The position numbers and the translations under genes are program-made. DNA of 64,000 nucleotides, from assembly GCA_011390955.1 (NCBI GenBank), contig JAABRM010000019.1:1-64000 (forward strand), given 5' to 3'. Every line of letters begins with the position of its first letter. Position 1 is the first letter of the stretch. The notes under the pieces were generated by a model. The model worked only from the letters and a program-made list of their open reading frames with translations, searched no databases and was not told the origin of the DNA. Shown in pieces: positions 24,660 to 33,800 of the stretch. The stretch is from Oscillatoriales cyanobacterium (GTDB lineage: Bacteria > Cyanobacteriota > Cyanobacteriia > Cyanobacteriales > Laspinemataceae).

Positions 24660-24861
24660 TCCTCACCCCGCGTTAAATTCAGAATCTCATCAGTGGTCAT
24701 ATCACCTGTGGCTTTTCCCCGCAAACTGGCGATTTTGCTCCTTTGGGCGAGGTGTTTTGATACCGCCAAGCTAAAAAATCTAATAATATTTTAGCTTTTT
24801 CCAGGGCGGGTTGGGGTAGATTGCGAAGGATAGCTAAGATTTCAGTTTCCGTGGTTAGCAT
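24656..24861 (-). pseudogene. vapB: VapB-type antitoxin with a frameshift
   Basis: From ATG 24861: MLTTETEILAILRNLPQPAL followed by EKAKILLDFLAWRYQN. Then, after a frame change near AAAGGAGCAAAATCG (about 24737), it continues KIASLRGKATGDMTTDEILN and LTRGEE-stop. The two halves match the start and the GKATxDMTTDEI(L/M)xLTRG tail of a known small antitoxin type. One indel breaks it. Confidence 0.7.
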
Positions 24862-24871
24862 GGTGCAACAA

Positions 24872-24984
24872 CTTCAGGATAGCATTCCCATTTTACCCCA
24901 TCCCCAACCCTCAGAAACCGGGTTTCTTTCTTAAATTTTTGTGAAGAAACAGAGATGCTGCTAGAAACCCGGTTTCTTTCCCCC
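24872..24984 (-). repeat. Island leader repeat, copy 4
   Basis: Ends AGAAACCGGGTTTCTT (from 24913) and AGAAACCCGGTTTCTT (to 24980), core GTGAAGAAACAGAGATGCTG. The head CCATTTTACCCCATCCCCAA gives GGGGTAAAATGGG on the minus strand, with TAAAAT 29 bp before the VapB relic start. Confidence 0.85.
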
Positions 24985-25002
24985 ACAGACGCTAAAAAAA
25001 TC

Positions 25003-25326
25003 TTAATTTACCGGGGCTGTTTGGTCTTTTTGCACAAGAGAATCAAGGTATTCTTCCAGTTGTTTTTGTCGGTGTTTTGACAGGTTGCGAAATTTACTTA
25101 AAATTGCTTCCTCTCTCAAATAGTCACTCAATGGCATAATCTGTGATGCCGTCACTTCAATGGTAATTTGAGGAACATCAAATCCTTCTAAACTATACCC
25201 ATCTTCTTGGGACTCTGGGTGATGATAATGTTCAACAATCGTGGCAATATCGCCCCGTTTGAGGTGATATTGGGGTAAGTCTTCAGTGAGGGCTACTTGG
25301 GAAAATAGAGGATATTGAGGTTTCAT
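25003..25326 (-). CDS. DUF4926 protein with a helical C-terminal extension
   Basis: 107 residues. YPLFSQVALTEDLPQYHLKR followed by GDIATIVEHYH and GYSLEGFDVP is the DUF4926 domain (1-65), a small beta domain usually next to a DUF6883-type partner in toxin-antitoxin-like pairs. Residues 66-107 (YLREEAILSKFRNLSKHRQK) add a charged helix. No partner gene remains next to it, so it may be a lone survivor. Start ATG 25326 is preceded by AAAGGAGAAAATCC on the minus strand, a strong AGGAG ribosome site. Confidence 0.75.
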   Translation of the reverse strand: MKPQYPLFSQVALTEDLPQYHLKRGDIATIVEHYHHPESQEDGYSLEGFDVPQITIEVTASQIMPLSDYLREEAILSKFRNLSKHRQKQLEEYLDSLVQKDQTAPVN

Positions 25327-25404
25327 GGATTTTCTCCTTTGTCGGGGACTAGGGTTACAAATCGGGTTTCATTATTATTGGTCATTTATATTGAGAAAAC
25401 TCCC

Positions 25405-25474
25405 AGAAACCGGGTTTCTTTGGAAAATCTTTGTTAACAAACAGAGATGCTGCTAGAAACCCGGTTTCTTTTCC
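25405..25474 (-). repeat. Island leader repeat, copy 5 (core only)
   Basis: Ends AGAAACCGGGTTTCTT and AGAAACCCGGTTTCTT with core AACAAACAGAGATGCTGCT. The CCCATTTTACCCC head is missing; the flank instead has ATTTATA (minus-strand TATAAAT). It lies 5' of the DUF4926 gene. Confidence 0.85.
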
Positions 25475-25486
25475 CCAAACCAAAAT

Positions 25487-25996
25487 TCATAAATTGTTTA
25501 GCCTCTCATTTTCATCCTCAGAAACCGCTTGCAAAACATCATAATACAGAGATTCATTAACCCAGTATTGGGCTTCTTTCATCATTGCATCTAACAGGGG
25601 TTTAACCTGGGGGATAATCCGGTTTTGTTTCCCTAAAATCAAAATTCCTAAAGTGCCAATTACATTTAATCCTAACTCTTGCGCCACTTTTCTGGCTCTT
25701 CTTTCATCCAATACAACCCTGGCTTTTTGTTCACTCAGTGCTAAAGCGATCGCCTCCCTTTCTCCAGCATCTAATTCTAAAGGGATGGATTCTGGCATCT
25801 CCTCCACTGGCTTAACTTTAAGCCAACCTGCTTTAATCCCATTAACAATGGTTTCAGAGTTAGGAAATCCTGATTCAACGGTTTCCGAGTAAACCGCTTT
25901 GGGAATGACTATCTCAGCAAACAGAGATTTTAAGATATCTAAGCGACCAATACTGGCAAAGTTAATCAACGGTGTAGCATTACAAATGATTTTCAC
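25487..25996 (-). CDS. DUF3368 PIN-like toxin
   Basis: 169 residues. MKIICNATPLINFASIGRLD has Asn where the first PIN Asp usually stands in its sibling (VVSDTSPL), LELDAGEREAIALALSE keeps the central acidic pair, and RVVLDERRARKVAQELGLNV the third acidic cluster. The Asp-to-Asn change at residue 6 may weaken catalysis. Overlaps the antitoxin gene by 17 bp, so expression is tightly coupled. It has a longer, acidic C-terminal tail (AVSEDENERLNNL) than the toxin at 22367. Confidence 0.8.
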   Translation of the reverse strand: MKIICNATPLINFASIGRLDILKSLFAEIVIPKAVYSETVESGFPNSETIVNGIKAGWLKVKPVEEMPESIPLELDAGEREAIALALSEQKARVVLDERRARKVAQELGLNVIGTLGILILGKQNRIIPQVKPLLDAMMKEAQYWVNESLYYDVLQAVSEDENERLNNL

Positions 25997-26240
25997 TATC
26001 CCACAATCCTGATTTAATGTCTTGTATATCCTCTGCTAAATCATCTTGGTCGTATTGGCGATCGATATGATTTTCTCCCAACAGTTTTTGAAATTCCCAC
26101 ACGGAATAATTCAACAAACGACGTGCTTGCCCAAACGTAAATATATTGTTTTCATAAAGCTGCATGGCAATTTCTTCCAAAACAGCCGTCTCCCCTTGCT
26201 CAATTAATTCGATGGGAATTTGTATATTAATTGCTGGCAT
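25980..26240 (-). CDS. UPF0175-family antitoxin
   Basis: 86 residues. MPAINIQIPIELIEQGETAV, then FTFGQARRLLNYSVWEFQKL and YDQDDLAEDIQDIKSGLW match the UPF0175 layout: beta strand, helix-turn-helix, toxin-binding tail. First gene of the pair, 17-bp overlap with the DUF3368 toxin. It differs clearly from the antitoxin at 22855, so the two pairs are separate acquisitions rather than a recent duplication. Confidence 0.85.
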   Translation of the reverse strand: MPAINIQIPIELIEQGETAVLEEIAMQLYENNIFTFGQARRLLNYSVWEFQKLLGENHIDRQYDQDDLAEDIQDIKSGLWDSENHL

Positions 26241-26304
26241 CTATCATCACCTCATCATTGCAAAATACATTTATTGATCGCTAGGCTAAATCCGTCTGAT
26301 GCTG

Positions 26305-26385
26305 TTATTCATCCATAGGGATTAGTTCAGGACTGTAACCCTATTTTACCCCATTCCTGCAACTGAGAAACCCGGTTTATTTCTT
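26305..26385 (-). repeat. Island leader repeat, copy 6 (half), with a CHAT start relic
   Basis: On the minus strand GAGAAACCCGG-type end, then GGGGTAAAATAGGG (candidate -10), then CCTATGGATGAATAA at 26319-26305. ATGGATGAA matches the first codons (MDE) of the intact CHAT gene and its relics, followed at once by a stop. The second palindromic end is missing. It lies 5' of the UPF0175 gene. Confidence 0.7.
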
Positions 26386-28012
26386 AATTATGGCTTTTTC
26401 GCTGATTTTTATTAATCACTGCCTGGGTAATTTTCCATGCAAATATAGAAAATAAAGAACTGATCGCCAAAGCAATAATAAATGGATGGGGGGGAAGTAA
26501 CAGGCGATCGCGACTAGGAAAGCCCCAAGGTTGGGTGATTAAACCGGAACTGGACGCCACGATCGCACCCACGGCGATCGCCGTCCCAATGGTTTGGATT
26601 TGGTGTTCTAGGTGGCGATCGCGTTCTGCTTGGTCAATTTCCACTAAACCCCGAATCGTATTAATTGCTGTATCTAACAGTCTTTCCCCTTGTTGCAGAT
26701 AAACCAAATCTACCTCAATTTGCCGCTGGAACGTCCCAAAAATATGATTTGCTTTATCCCGCCAATCCGTCAAATCACTGTGACTTTTCACCTCTATGCG
26801 CGTCAAAGTATTCAGATAATTTTCCCGGTTGATGGCGATCGTATTCTGGAAAGTCACCAAACTCCGCATTCGTTGAGAATAGCGCAACGATAAATCCAAC
26901 AAATTCTTAATTTCCCGTTTTAATGACCTTAATTCTTCCTCCGACAAATCCGGCGGAACATTCGTCGCAATATTAGGCGGAAACGTCCGAATCGTCTCTT
27001 CTATCGTTTCAATATCCTGATTAGCCCTTTTATATTCCTCGCGACTGTCTAGATAATTTTGGCAAATCTTGCGTTCATAACAAAATAACTCCGGTAACGA
27101 CCACTGAACGGCGTTGAGTTTCTCTTTACTCTCCTCTGAAAATAGCAGCAAAATCAAAATCTGTCCGTAGGGATGGCGATTATAAACATCCTGATACTCA
27201 TACAGAAATCCCCCTAAAAACTCTCGACTACCCCAGAAAGGCGTCGCTGGTTTTTCCGGGTCTGGTTTTAACAGATTTTGTAATAGTTCATCGGCTAATT
27301 GTTTACCATCCTCCAAAGTCACTGGGGGGGGAGATTTAATCAAACCACTAAACAGAATCGTTGTTCCCCAAGAGGCTTGTTTGAGATGAGTTTGCAGGGG
27401 TTCATCTAGGGTTGATGAAGTTCCGGTAAAAAATGACTCTGGGGGGCTTAATTCCGCAATATCTGAGAATTTTACCCAACCTTCTCCGAGTTTTTCAGGA
27501 TGGAGTAAGTGCAGTAAAAAACTATAGCTATCATTGATATATTGAGGGGAGAAACCGCCGCGATACTTGGGCGGTAAACTTACTCTGTGAATGCCTATTT
27601 TACCTGGATTATATATCAGTTGAAAAAAAGGAATATTATTTTCATTGGTTAATTTTTCAAAATCTGAACGAAACACATAGTAGTAAAGTAAATCAACGAT
27701 ATCCGTATCAAGAATAAATTGCCACAAAAATATCCTGAATTTACTCCACCATACCAAAAAATAACTTTTATCAATATCTTCAAGCCAAGTGTCAATTATT
27801 AACAATGGCGAAAAAATGTCTTTTGAAAATTTTTGAATTAGCAAATTATTCAACAGCCCATAATCCGCCAATAACTGCACATAATAGGCAATCATTGACT
27901 TTAAATCAATCTCCCGATCCGGTTGTCCGTTGATGGCTGTGGTTTTGAGGAGTTTTAAATGATAGGTAAATAAGCGAATTTCTGGGGCATAAATAACCTT
28001 CTCTTCTTTCAT
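26384..28012 (-). CDS. Unknown membrane-anchored coiled-coil protein in the defence island
   Basis: 542 residues, no family recognised. The first 330 residues are globular with Trp/Tyr-rich parts (YFLVWWSKFRIFLWQFILDT near 83-102). About 340-470 is helical and charged (EEYKRANQDIETIEETIRTF; SEEELRSLKREIKNLLDLSL), likely coiled coil. The end has two hydrophobic helices: IGTAIAVGAIVASSSGLI (about 475-493) and PFIIALAISSLFSIFAWKIT (about 514-533). The layout, a long coiled coil leading to two C-terminal membrane helices, resembles CorA-type proteins and some membrane effectors of defence systems. It overlaps the 125-residue gene upstream by four bases. A sensor-effector role is inference. Confidence 0.6.
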   Translation of the reverse strand: MKEEKVIYAPEIRLFTYHLKLLKTTAINGQPDREIDLKSMIAYYVQLLADYGLLNNLLIQKFSKDIFSPLLIIDTWLEDIDKSYFLVWWSKFRIFLWQFILDTDIVDLLYYYVFRSDFEKLTNENNIPFFQLIYNPGKIGIHRVSLPPKYRGGFSPQYINDSYSFLLHLLHPEKLGEGWVKFSDIAELSPPESFFTGTSSTLDEPLQTHLKQASWGTTILFSGLIKSPPPVTLEDGKQLADELLQNLLKPDPEKPATPFWGSREFLGGFLYEYQDVYNRHPYGQILILLLFSEESKEKLNAVQWSLPELFCYERKICQNYLDSREEYKRANQDIETIEETIRTFPPNIATNVPPDLSEEELRSLKREIKNLLDLSLRYSQRMRSLVTFQNTIAINRENYLNTLTRIEVKSHSDLTDWRDKANHIFGTFQRQIEVDLVYLQQGERLLDTAINTIRGLVEIDQAERDRHLEHQIQTIGTAIAVGAIVASSSGLITQPWGFPSRDRLLLPPHPFIIALAISSLFSIFAWKITQAVINKNQRKSHN

Positions 28013-28386
28013 AATTCTTGCCGATTATGTTGCTTTTGAGCTTGGCTGATGGTTTCATCCACAAATCTAATCGATAAGTTAGTGATTCTCAGGATTTGCG
28101 TTTCGGTTTCGTCCTCATCCGGGTCTTCGTCTTCAGGAATCGCATCACTTTGGACGGGTCGGAGAGCCTGTAAAATTGAACTATATTGATATTCTCGACA
28201 CCATTTTGTAATAGATAGCGCTATGGTTTTAATATCATCATTGGCTGCCTTGAGGCTGGCTTGCAGTTCGCCTAAAGTTTCCCAAGCCTTGCGGGGAATA
28301 ATCTCACTTTCTGGTTTTTTGCTTTCTCGATGGAGAAGCAGTAAAAAAGCCCGCACAATTCGTTCATTTTCAGATGTGGGCATCAT
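28009..28386 (-). CDS. Small acidic partner of the membrane protein
   Basis: 125 residues (start ATG 28386 or 28383). Mostly helical: SENERIVRAFLLLLHRESKK and TLGELQASLKAANDDIKTIA. A strongly acidic loop EDEDPDEDETE (about 91-101) precedes a last helix ITNLSIRFVDETISQAQKQH. No family recognised. Its stop overlaps the start of the 542-residue membrane protein (4 bp), so it is the first gene of a two-gene operon and could be its regulator or chaperone. The upstream spacer holds a REP-like hairpin. Confidence 0.55.
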   Translation of the reverse strand: MMPTSENERIVRAFLLLLHRESKKPESEIIPRKAWETLGELQASLKAANDDIKTIALSITKWCREYQYSSILQALRPVQSDAIPEDEDPDEDETETQILRITNLSIRFVDETISQAQKQHNRQEL

Positions 28387-28462
28387 AGTTCGACCTCATC
28401 ATGGCTCAATTCTCCCCTATTATATCAAGTCCGTGTATTCTCTGATTATCTACAAAGCGGTG

Positions 28463-28514
28463 TCATTCCCGCGTTAGGCGAAGCCCATGCCCAAAGGGCT
28501 ATATGCGGGAATCC
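28463..28514. repeat. REP-like hairpin between two defence operons
   Basis: TCATTCCCGC at 28463 pairs with GCGGGAATCC ending at 28514 around an interrupted middle (GTTAGGCGAAGCCCATGCCC). Same ends as the REP elements at 36689 and in the 39343 array. Confidence 0.6.
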
Positions 28515-28620
28515 ATCTTAACGAGAGAGGATTGTTTTTGTAACCGATCGAACGGACTTGATATTATAACCCTTCGCCGTCAAGTCTGACCCATAACAGG
28601 CTTATCCGAAGGGGGGTCAT

Positions 28621-29544
28621 CTATAAACTACCGAGTCTATTGGTTAAGTAATCTCTCAAGTCTGAAGGGCAGGGTAGACGGGGGGCCAACAATTCAACGA
28701 TATTGTTGATATTAATCGGCGATCGCATTTTCAGCTTAATTTTTCCGGTTTTGACCTCTTCTTCCAGTCGGTTCAGGAACTTAAGTAAACACCAGAGTTC
28801 TTGTTTTCCCCGCAACCAAACTTTTGTGGGTAAGGCTTCTAATTCTCTAATAGTGGAGTCAATTGTTGTCGAATCGGGCTGGATATTGACATTACAGACT
28901 CTTCCTAAGTGAGTAAAGATGTCCGGTTGCCAGTTGAGCATAATTTGATAATTTATATCGAGAGTCAGGATGGAAATGTTTATATTATTGGTGTTGGGTT
29001 TTTCCCCCAATCGCCGACTGGCTAAAAGCCACGCCATCCAGGGTAAAAAAACTTGACGATAATCCTGTTGGAATTGATTAAATTTTTGGCAGGCGATCGC
29101 GATCGCCTCATTGGATGAATCCAACCCCCAAAAATCGGTTAATATTGCGGCAATGGCTGTTTCTGAAACCAGATAATTCTCAATGGAATAGTGTTGGGTG
29201 ACAAATAAGCCAGGGTGAGGTTTTGTTCCCGGATTTTCACCCAGGAGGTCATCATGATCTTTATCCACAAAAAACATGATTCGGGGGTTATTGGGAAATC
29301 GTTTACCTAGATAATCATAAGCCTTCAACACTTCCTTTTTATTCCCCAATATAATCGTTTCCACCGATAAAGCCTTCGGTTCAGCGAATCGTTGAACGTT
29401 AACTCTAATCAAGGAAGGATCGTCGCGTCCTTCCAGAAAAATTGCGATCGCCTGACCCTGGGGTTGAAAACTGAGGAGAAATATATTTAATTTCGCTTGA
29501 GGTGTTTCCGGTGCAGCCTTCAAAGCATCCAAGAACGATGACAT
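28621..29544 (-). CDS. ariB: DUF4435 TOPRIM-like effector, AriB of a PARIS-like system
   Basis: 307 residues. QAIAIFLEGRDDPSLIRVNV supplies the TOPRIM Glu (Glu38) and RIMFFVDKDHDDL the acidic DxDxDD cluster (Asp94-Asp99), followed by THYSIENYLV-like HYSIENYLVSE, a DUF4435 hallmark. In PARIS, AriB is the nuclease released by the AriA ATPase when phage anti-restriction proteins are sensed, and it cuts tRNA. The gene begins 2 bp after the end of the ATPase gene, in the order AriA-AriB. All acidic residues are present. Related ATPase/DUF4435 pairs outside PARIS exist, so the exact subtype is open. Confidence 0.7.
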   Translation of the reverse strand: MSSFLDALKAAPETPQAKLNIFLLSFQPQGQAIAIFLEGRDDPSLIRVNVQRFAEPKALSVETIILGNKKEVLKAYDYLGKRFPNNPRIMFFVDKDHDDLLGENPGTKPHPGLFVTQHYSIENYLVSETAIAAILTDFWGLDSSNEAIAIACQKFNQFQQDYRQVFLPWMAWLLASRRLGEKPNTNNINISILTLDINYQIMLNWQPDIFTHLGRVCNVNIQPDSTTIDSTIRELEALPTKVWLRGKQELWCLLKFLNRLEEEVKTGKIKLKMRSPININNIVELLAPRLPCPSDLRDYLTNRLGSL

Positions 29545-29546
29545 GG

Positions 29547-30809
29547 TTAAATCTCCTCGACAAACTCACTGATAGAATGTGCATATTCCGCCAGTGAATT
29601 TTCAAACACAAAAGGAGAATGAGTCACCGCAATTAAACCGGAACATTTTTCCGTATCTTTCAAGTCTTGCAGAAATCGGCGTTGCCAAGGGACAGATATA
29701 GATAATTCCGGTTCATCAATCACCACAAAATACTGACTGTAATCACTTAACAATATATGAGAGAATAATGAAATGATTTGTTTCTCTCCAGAGGATAATC
29801 CCGGAATTGGCACTTCTGTCTTATCTTTATTTTGGCGTTTAACAACTAACTTAAATTCGCTGGGATTAAATTCCAACTTTTTGTTACTGAGATACTGATT
29901 GACCAAATCAACTAACTTTCTAATTGGGCGTTCTTTTTCCTGTTGACTTTTATGAATTTCGACCAAACGAGTCAAAAAATAAGCAGTCACCCGTTGTTCT
30001 TCTAATAAAACCTGGTTAGTTTTGACATCTTCCAGAAGCTGTCCCAGTTTTTGGCGATCGCCTTCTAAAAGAATATCCCCAATCCGAGGAAGCATCACCT
30101 TAATTGTTTCCGTAAATTCCTCCGTAGCCAGTTGAGATGCCTCAACATTTTTATAGTTATTCCGAATAATATCCCCCAAGTAACTTCCCGTCAATCGATT
30201 TAGTTCCTGGCGGAAATTTTGCTCTAAGTCTGATAAAGTTGAGTCAAAGGCTTGAATTACATCTTCCATGCCAAACTCAACCAGTTCGACATATCCAGAC
30301 TGAGGCTTGTCCCGATAAAGATTGGCTTGAGAAACCGGCAAAACATCATCAAAGTATTTATCAGGAAAAACATCGCTTAATTCTTTTTCAATTCGGCGAT
30401 AAGTGGGTAAAAATAAAACTTGTTCTTTAAAGTTAGATTGGACAGCTTCAGCCAGTCTATCTGTCACCTTGGTTGCTTCGTGTTCTTCTAAATAGGCAAG
30501 GTTTGAGTTGATTCCTCTAACTGACCTGTAAGCTATTCTGTAGATTTGATTATTTTTTTTAGAGATGCGTAAATTTTCTCTTAAAATGGGATATTCTTGG
30601 TCGCCAATTGTAACGGTACAGGAATGAAAGGGAACCTCGGCTAGGCGTTCCCACTGAGCCGTTAATGTATAATATAATAAATTAATCACTACACTTTTCC
30701 CCGAACCGTTTTCACCAACTAGGATTAACGTATTGTCTTGAATGGGGATATCCAAATTATAAGCGTCAAAGAGACGCTCTATCCGAATTCGCTTGAGGTC
30801 AATAGACAT
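29547..30809 (-). CDS. ariA: ABC-type AAA ATPase, AriA of a PARIS-like system
   Basis: 420 residues. Walker A VGENGSGKS (31-39), ABC signature LSSGEKQIISLF (about 335-346), Walker B YFVVIDEPELS (about 358-368) and switch His in AVTHSPFVFEN give a complete SMC/OLD-like ATPase without a nuclease domain of its own. The middle (SNFKEQVLFLPTYRRIEKEL; RQELNRLTGSYLGD) is helical. In PARIS, AriA forms a cage that senses phage proteins such as Ocr and holds AriB inactive. Directly followed by the DUF4435 gene. Start ATG 30809; no upstream partner. Confidence 0.75.
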   Translation of the reverse strand: MSIDLKRIRIERLFDAYNLDIPIQDNTLILVGENGSGKSVVINLLYYTLTAQWERLAEVPFHSCTVTIGDQEYPILRENLRISKKNNQIYRIAYRSVRGINSNLAYLEEHEATKVTDRLAEAVQSNFKEQVLFLPTYRRIEKELSDVFPDKYFDDVLPVSQANLYRDKPQSGYVELVEFGMEDVIQAFDSTLSDLEQNFRQELNRLTGSYLGDIIRNNYKNVEASQLATEEFTETIKVMLPRIGDILLEGDRQKLGQLLEDVKTNQVLLEEQRVTAYFLTRLVEIHKSQQEKERPIRKLVDLVNQYLSNKKLEFNPSEFKLVVKRQNKDKTEVPIPGLSSGEKQIISLFSHILLSDYSQYFVVIDEPELSISVPWQRRFLQDLKDTEKCSGLIAVTHSPFVFENSLAEYAHSISEFVEEI

Positions 30810-30856
30810 TTAATTTATCAAATCACTTTGGGCATCATTTTTGCGATCGTTCCCCA

Positions 30857-33800
30857 TTATAAACCCGTTGCCGTAAACGCTGACCAATAACAAGCCTCTG
30901 CAAAGGGAGGGTCATCAAATAAACTCAAACGGGCTTCCACCGCTTCCACTTCCTCCTCCGTCGCCTTCTGGCCATGTTTTAGCCAGTGGAGAACATCATC
31001 ACAAGATAAACCCCGTAACCAGGATTGAGCCGCTTGCAGGGCAGCCGTCACCGAGGGATAGTCTGGTAAAATTTGATAGAGGCGCAGAGTCACCAGAGTC
31101 GCCGCCAGTTCATCCACATTCCAGAGACTGGCGACCACCGTTCGCGCTCCGGCGTAGAAAAAAGCACTGGATAATCCCACATAATCATCCGTGTGGGAGG
31201 TTTCCACCAAGCCAGTTTTGCAAGCCGACAGCACCAGCAGGCGACAGAGGGGAATATTAAGACCGTTGAAAATATCCAGAAACGTCAGCTTTTCCTGATT
31301 TGCCAGTCTCAGATAGGCGTTGAGGGGGTTGCGATCGTCAAACTCACCGTGACAGCCAAAGTGGACCGCGTGACTCTGCTCAAGGAAGGTTTGGGTCTGG
31401 GGTTGGGTTAAATTATCCAGGGTAGCTTGGTGGCGACGCAAGACTTGATGGGGGCTGAATTGGCGACGCAACAGTTCCACCCCCCACTCCGCATAGTCCA
31501 GGTCTTCCGTCGGGTTTTGAATGGCGAAGAAGGGGACGGTTTGCCGGTTGAGGGGGGGACGCTGCTGGAGGTTGTTGAGAATTTGACAACTGGGGGCATA
31601 TTGCACCGGGAACCAGTCTTGCAGGCATTGGCCCTCACCCCCAGAAGGCGAGGGGAGAGAGACAGGGAGAGCGTGGAGGGGGATGAGGTGCAGTTCCCGG
31701 TGGGGAATCAGGATAAGCTGTTTAATCTGGGATAAGTCACCCAGAAGGCGGGGGAGTTGCAGGGCACTGCTGAGGGTTTCCAGGCGTTGGGGGAGTTGCT
31801 GATTCCAGGAGCGTTGTCCGTAGTCGCTGCGGTAGTCCTGGAGGGCTTGGTCGAGGTGTTCGCGGTCTTCGGCGCTGAAGTGGTGGGGGGTAATCTGGAT
31901 TTGCTCGTCTCGGCGACGGGTGACGAGGAAGAGGTAAAACCCGAAGTCGGCATCCCTGGGGAGATACCACTCGATGAGGGCGGTTTGGGGCTGGAGGAGG
32001 CGGCGCAAGTCCGGGAGTTGGGGGGGGACTTGTTGGGTGAGGGTAAAGTTGGGGTCGTCGAGTTCCGTGAGCAGGTCTTGGAATTGCTGGTTGGCGGCTT
32101 GGAGTTGTTGGCGGATCAGGGTTTCGGGTGAGGGTTGGTTGGGGTGCTTCTCCGTAGCGGGGGTGAGGGTGTCGCTGGGGGTGAAGGCGAGTTGTTGTTG
32201 GTAGCTGGCGATTTGACGGCGCAGGTCGCTGATGCGTTGTTTTTGTGCGTCTGTGGCGTTTTGAGGGTAGAGGTGGGTGCTGTCGAGGAGTTCGAGGAGG
32301 GTCCGGGATTTACTGCGTTCGACGGTGAGCAGGGCTTGGGCGTAGTCTTGGTGGTTGATGCAGGCTTGCACCATTTTTTGATAGATATCAAGGGAGTTGG
32401 CGATGAGTTCCCGTTTGGTGGCTTCGGAGGTGGCCCAGTAGCGGCTTTGTTCAATGGCAAGGATGACGTGGTTGTAGCCTTCGATGGCGATTTCCCAGTT
32501 TTGGAGGTTGTAGCCGAGGTTGCCGAGGATGCGTGCGGTTTGGAGGCAGTCTAGGGGTAAGGCTGACGGGGTGCGGACTTCGAGCGCGGCTTTGTAGCAG
32601 CGAATCGTCTGCTCAATATTGTGGGTTCGCTCTCCCCGGATGCGTTCAGAGTAGGCATTCCCTAAGTTATTTTGAGTCATTGCCCATTTTTCGGGAAAGG
32701 CGGTGCGGGTGTAGACTTCTAAGGCCGCTTCGTAGCAGCGAATCGCCTGCTCGATATTGTGGGCTCGCTCTCCCCGGATGCGTTCAGAGTAGGCATTCCC
32801 CAAGTTATTTTGAGTCCTCGCCCAGTCTTCGGGAAAAGCATCGCGGGTGCGGACTTCCAAGGCAGCTTGGTAGCAGGCGATGGCATCTTCTAGGTTCTTT
32901 GCCCACTCTGCCCTGATGCGGTCCGAGTAGGCAACCGTCAGATTATTTTGGGTCCTTGCCCAGTCTTCAGGAAAGGCATCGCGGGTGTAGACTTCCAAGG
33001 CTGCTCGGTAGCCGGAAATTGCCTCTTCTAGGTTCTCTGCCCGCTCTCCCCGGGGGCGGTTATTGTAGGCATTCCCCAGATTATTTTGAGTTCTCGCCCA
33101 GTCTTCGGGAAAGGCATCGCGGGTGCGGACTTCCAACGCGGCACGGTAGCAGACGATGGCATTTTCTAGGTTCTCTGCCCGCTCTCCCCGGATGCGGTCT
33201 GAGTAGGCTTCCCCCAGATTATTTTGGGTCCTCGCCCAGTCTTCAGGAAAGACGGTGCGGGTGCAGACTTCCAAGGCAGCTTGGAGGTAGCGAATCGCCT
33301 GCTCGATATTGTCCGCTCGCTCTCCCCGGATGCGGTCAGAGTAGGCATTCCCCAAGTTATTTTGAGTCATTGCCCATTTTTCGGGAAAGGCGGTGCGGGT
33401 ATAAACTTCTAAAGCAGCTTCATAGTAGCCAATTGCTCGTTCCAGATTCTCGGCACGCTCTCCCCTGATGCGAGCAGAGTAGGCAGCCGCCAAGTTATTT
33501 TGTGTCGCTGCCCAGTCTTCTGAGTAGTCACTGCGGGTATAAACTTCTAAAGCCGCTTCATAATAGCCAATTGCTCGTTCCAGGTTCTCGACTCGCTCTC
33601 CCCGGATGCGATCAGAGTAAGCAATTCCCAAGCCATTTTGCGTGGTTGCCCAGTCTTCTGGGTAGTCACTGCGGGTATAAACTTTTAAAGCAGCTTCATA
33701 GTAGCCAATTGCTCGTTCCACGTTCTCGGCTCGCTCTCCCCTAATGCGATTAGAGTAGGCACTCCCCAAGTTATTTTGCATGGTTGCCCAGACAGTTGTG

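Noticed and set aside
24585-24794. Plus-strand frame opposite the VapBC relic
   Set aside because: The minus strand reads as a broken antitoxin and toxin start, which explains the open frame.
32560-33790. CRISPR-like regular repetition
   Set aside because: The 138-bp period is coding, in frame, and encodes TPR units; no direct repeat/spacer alternation.
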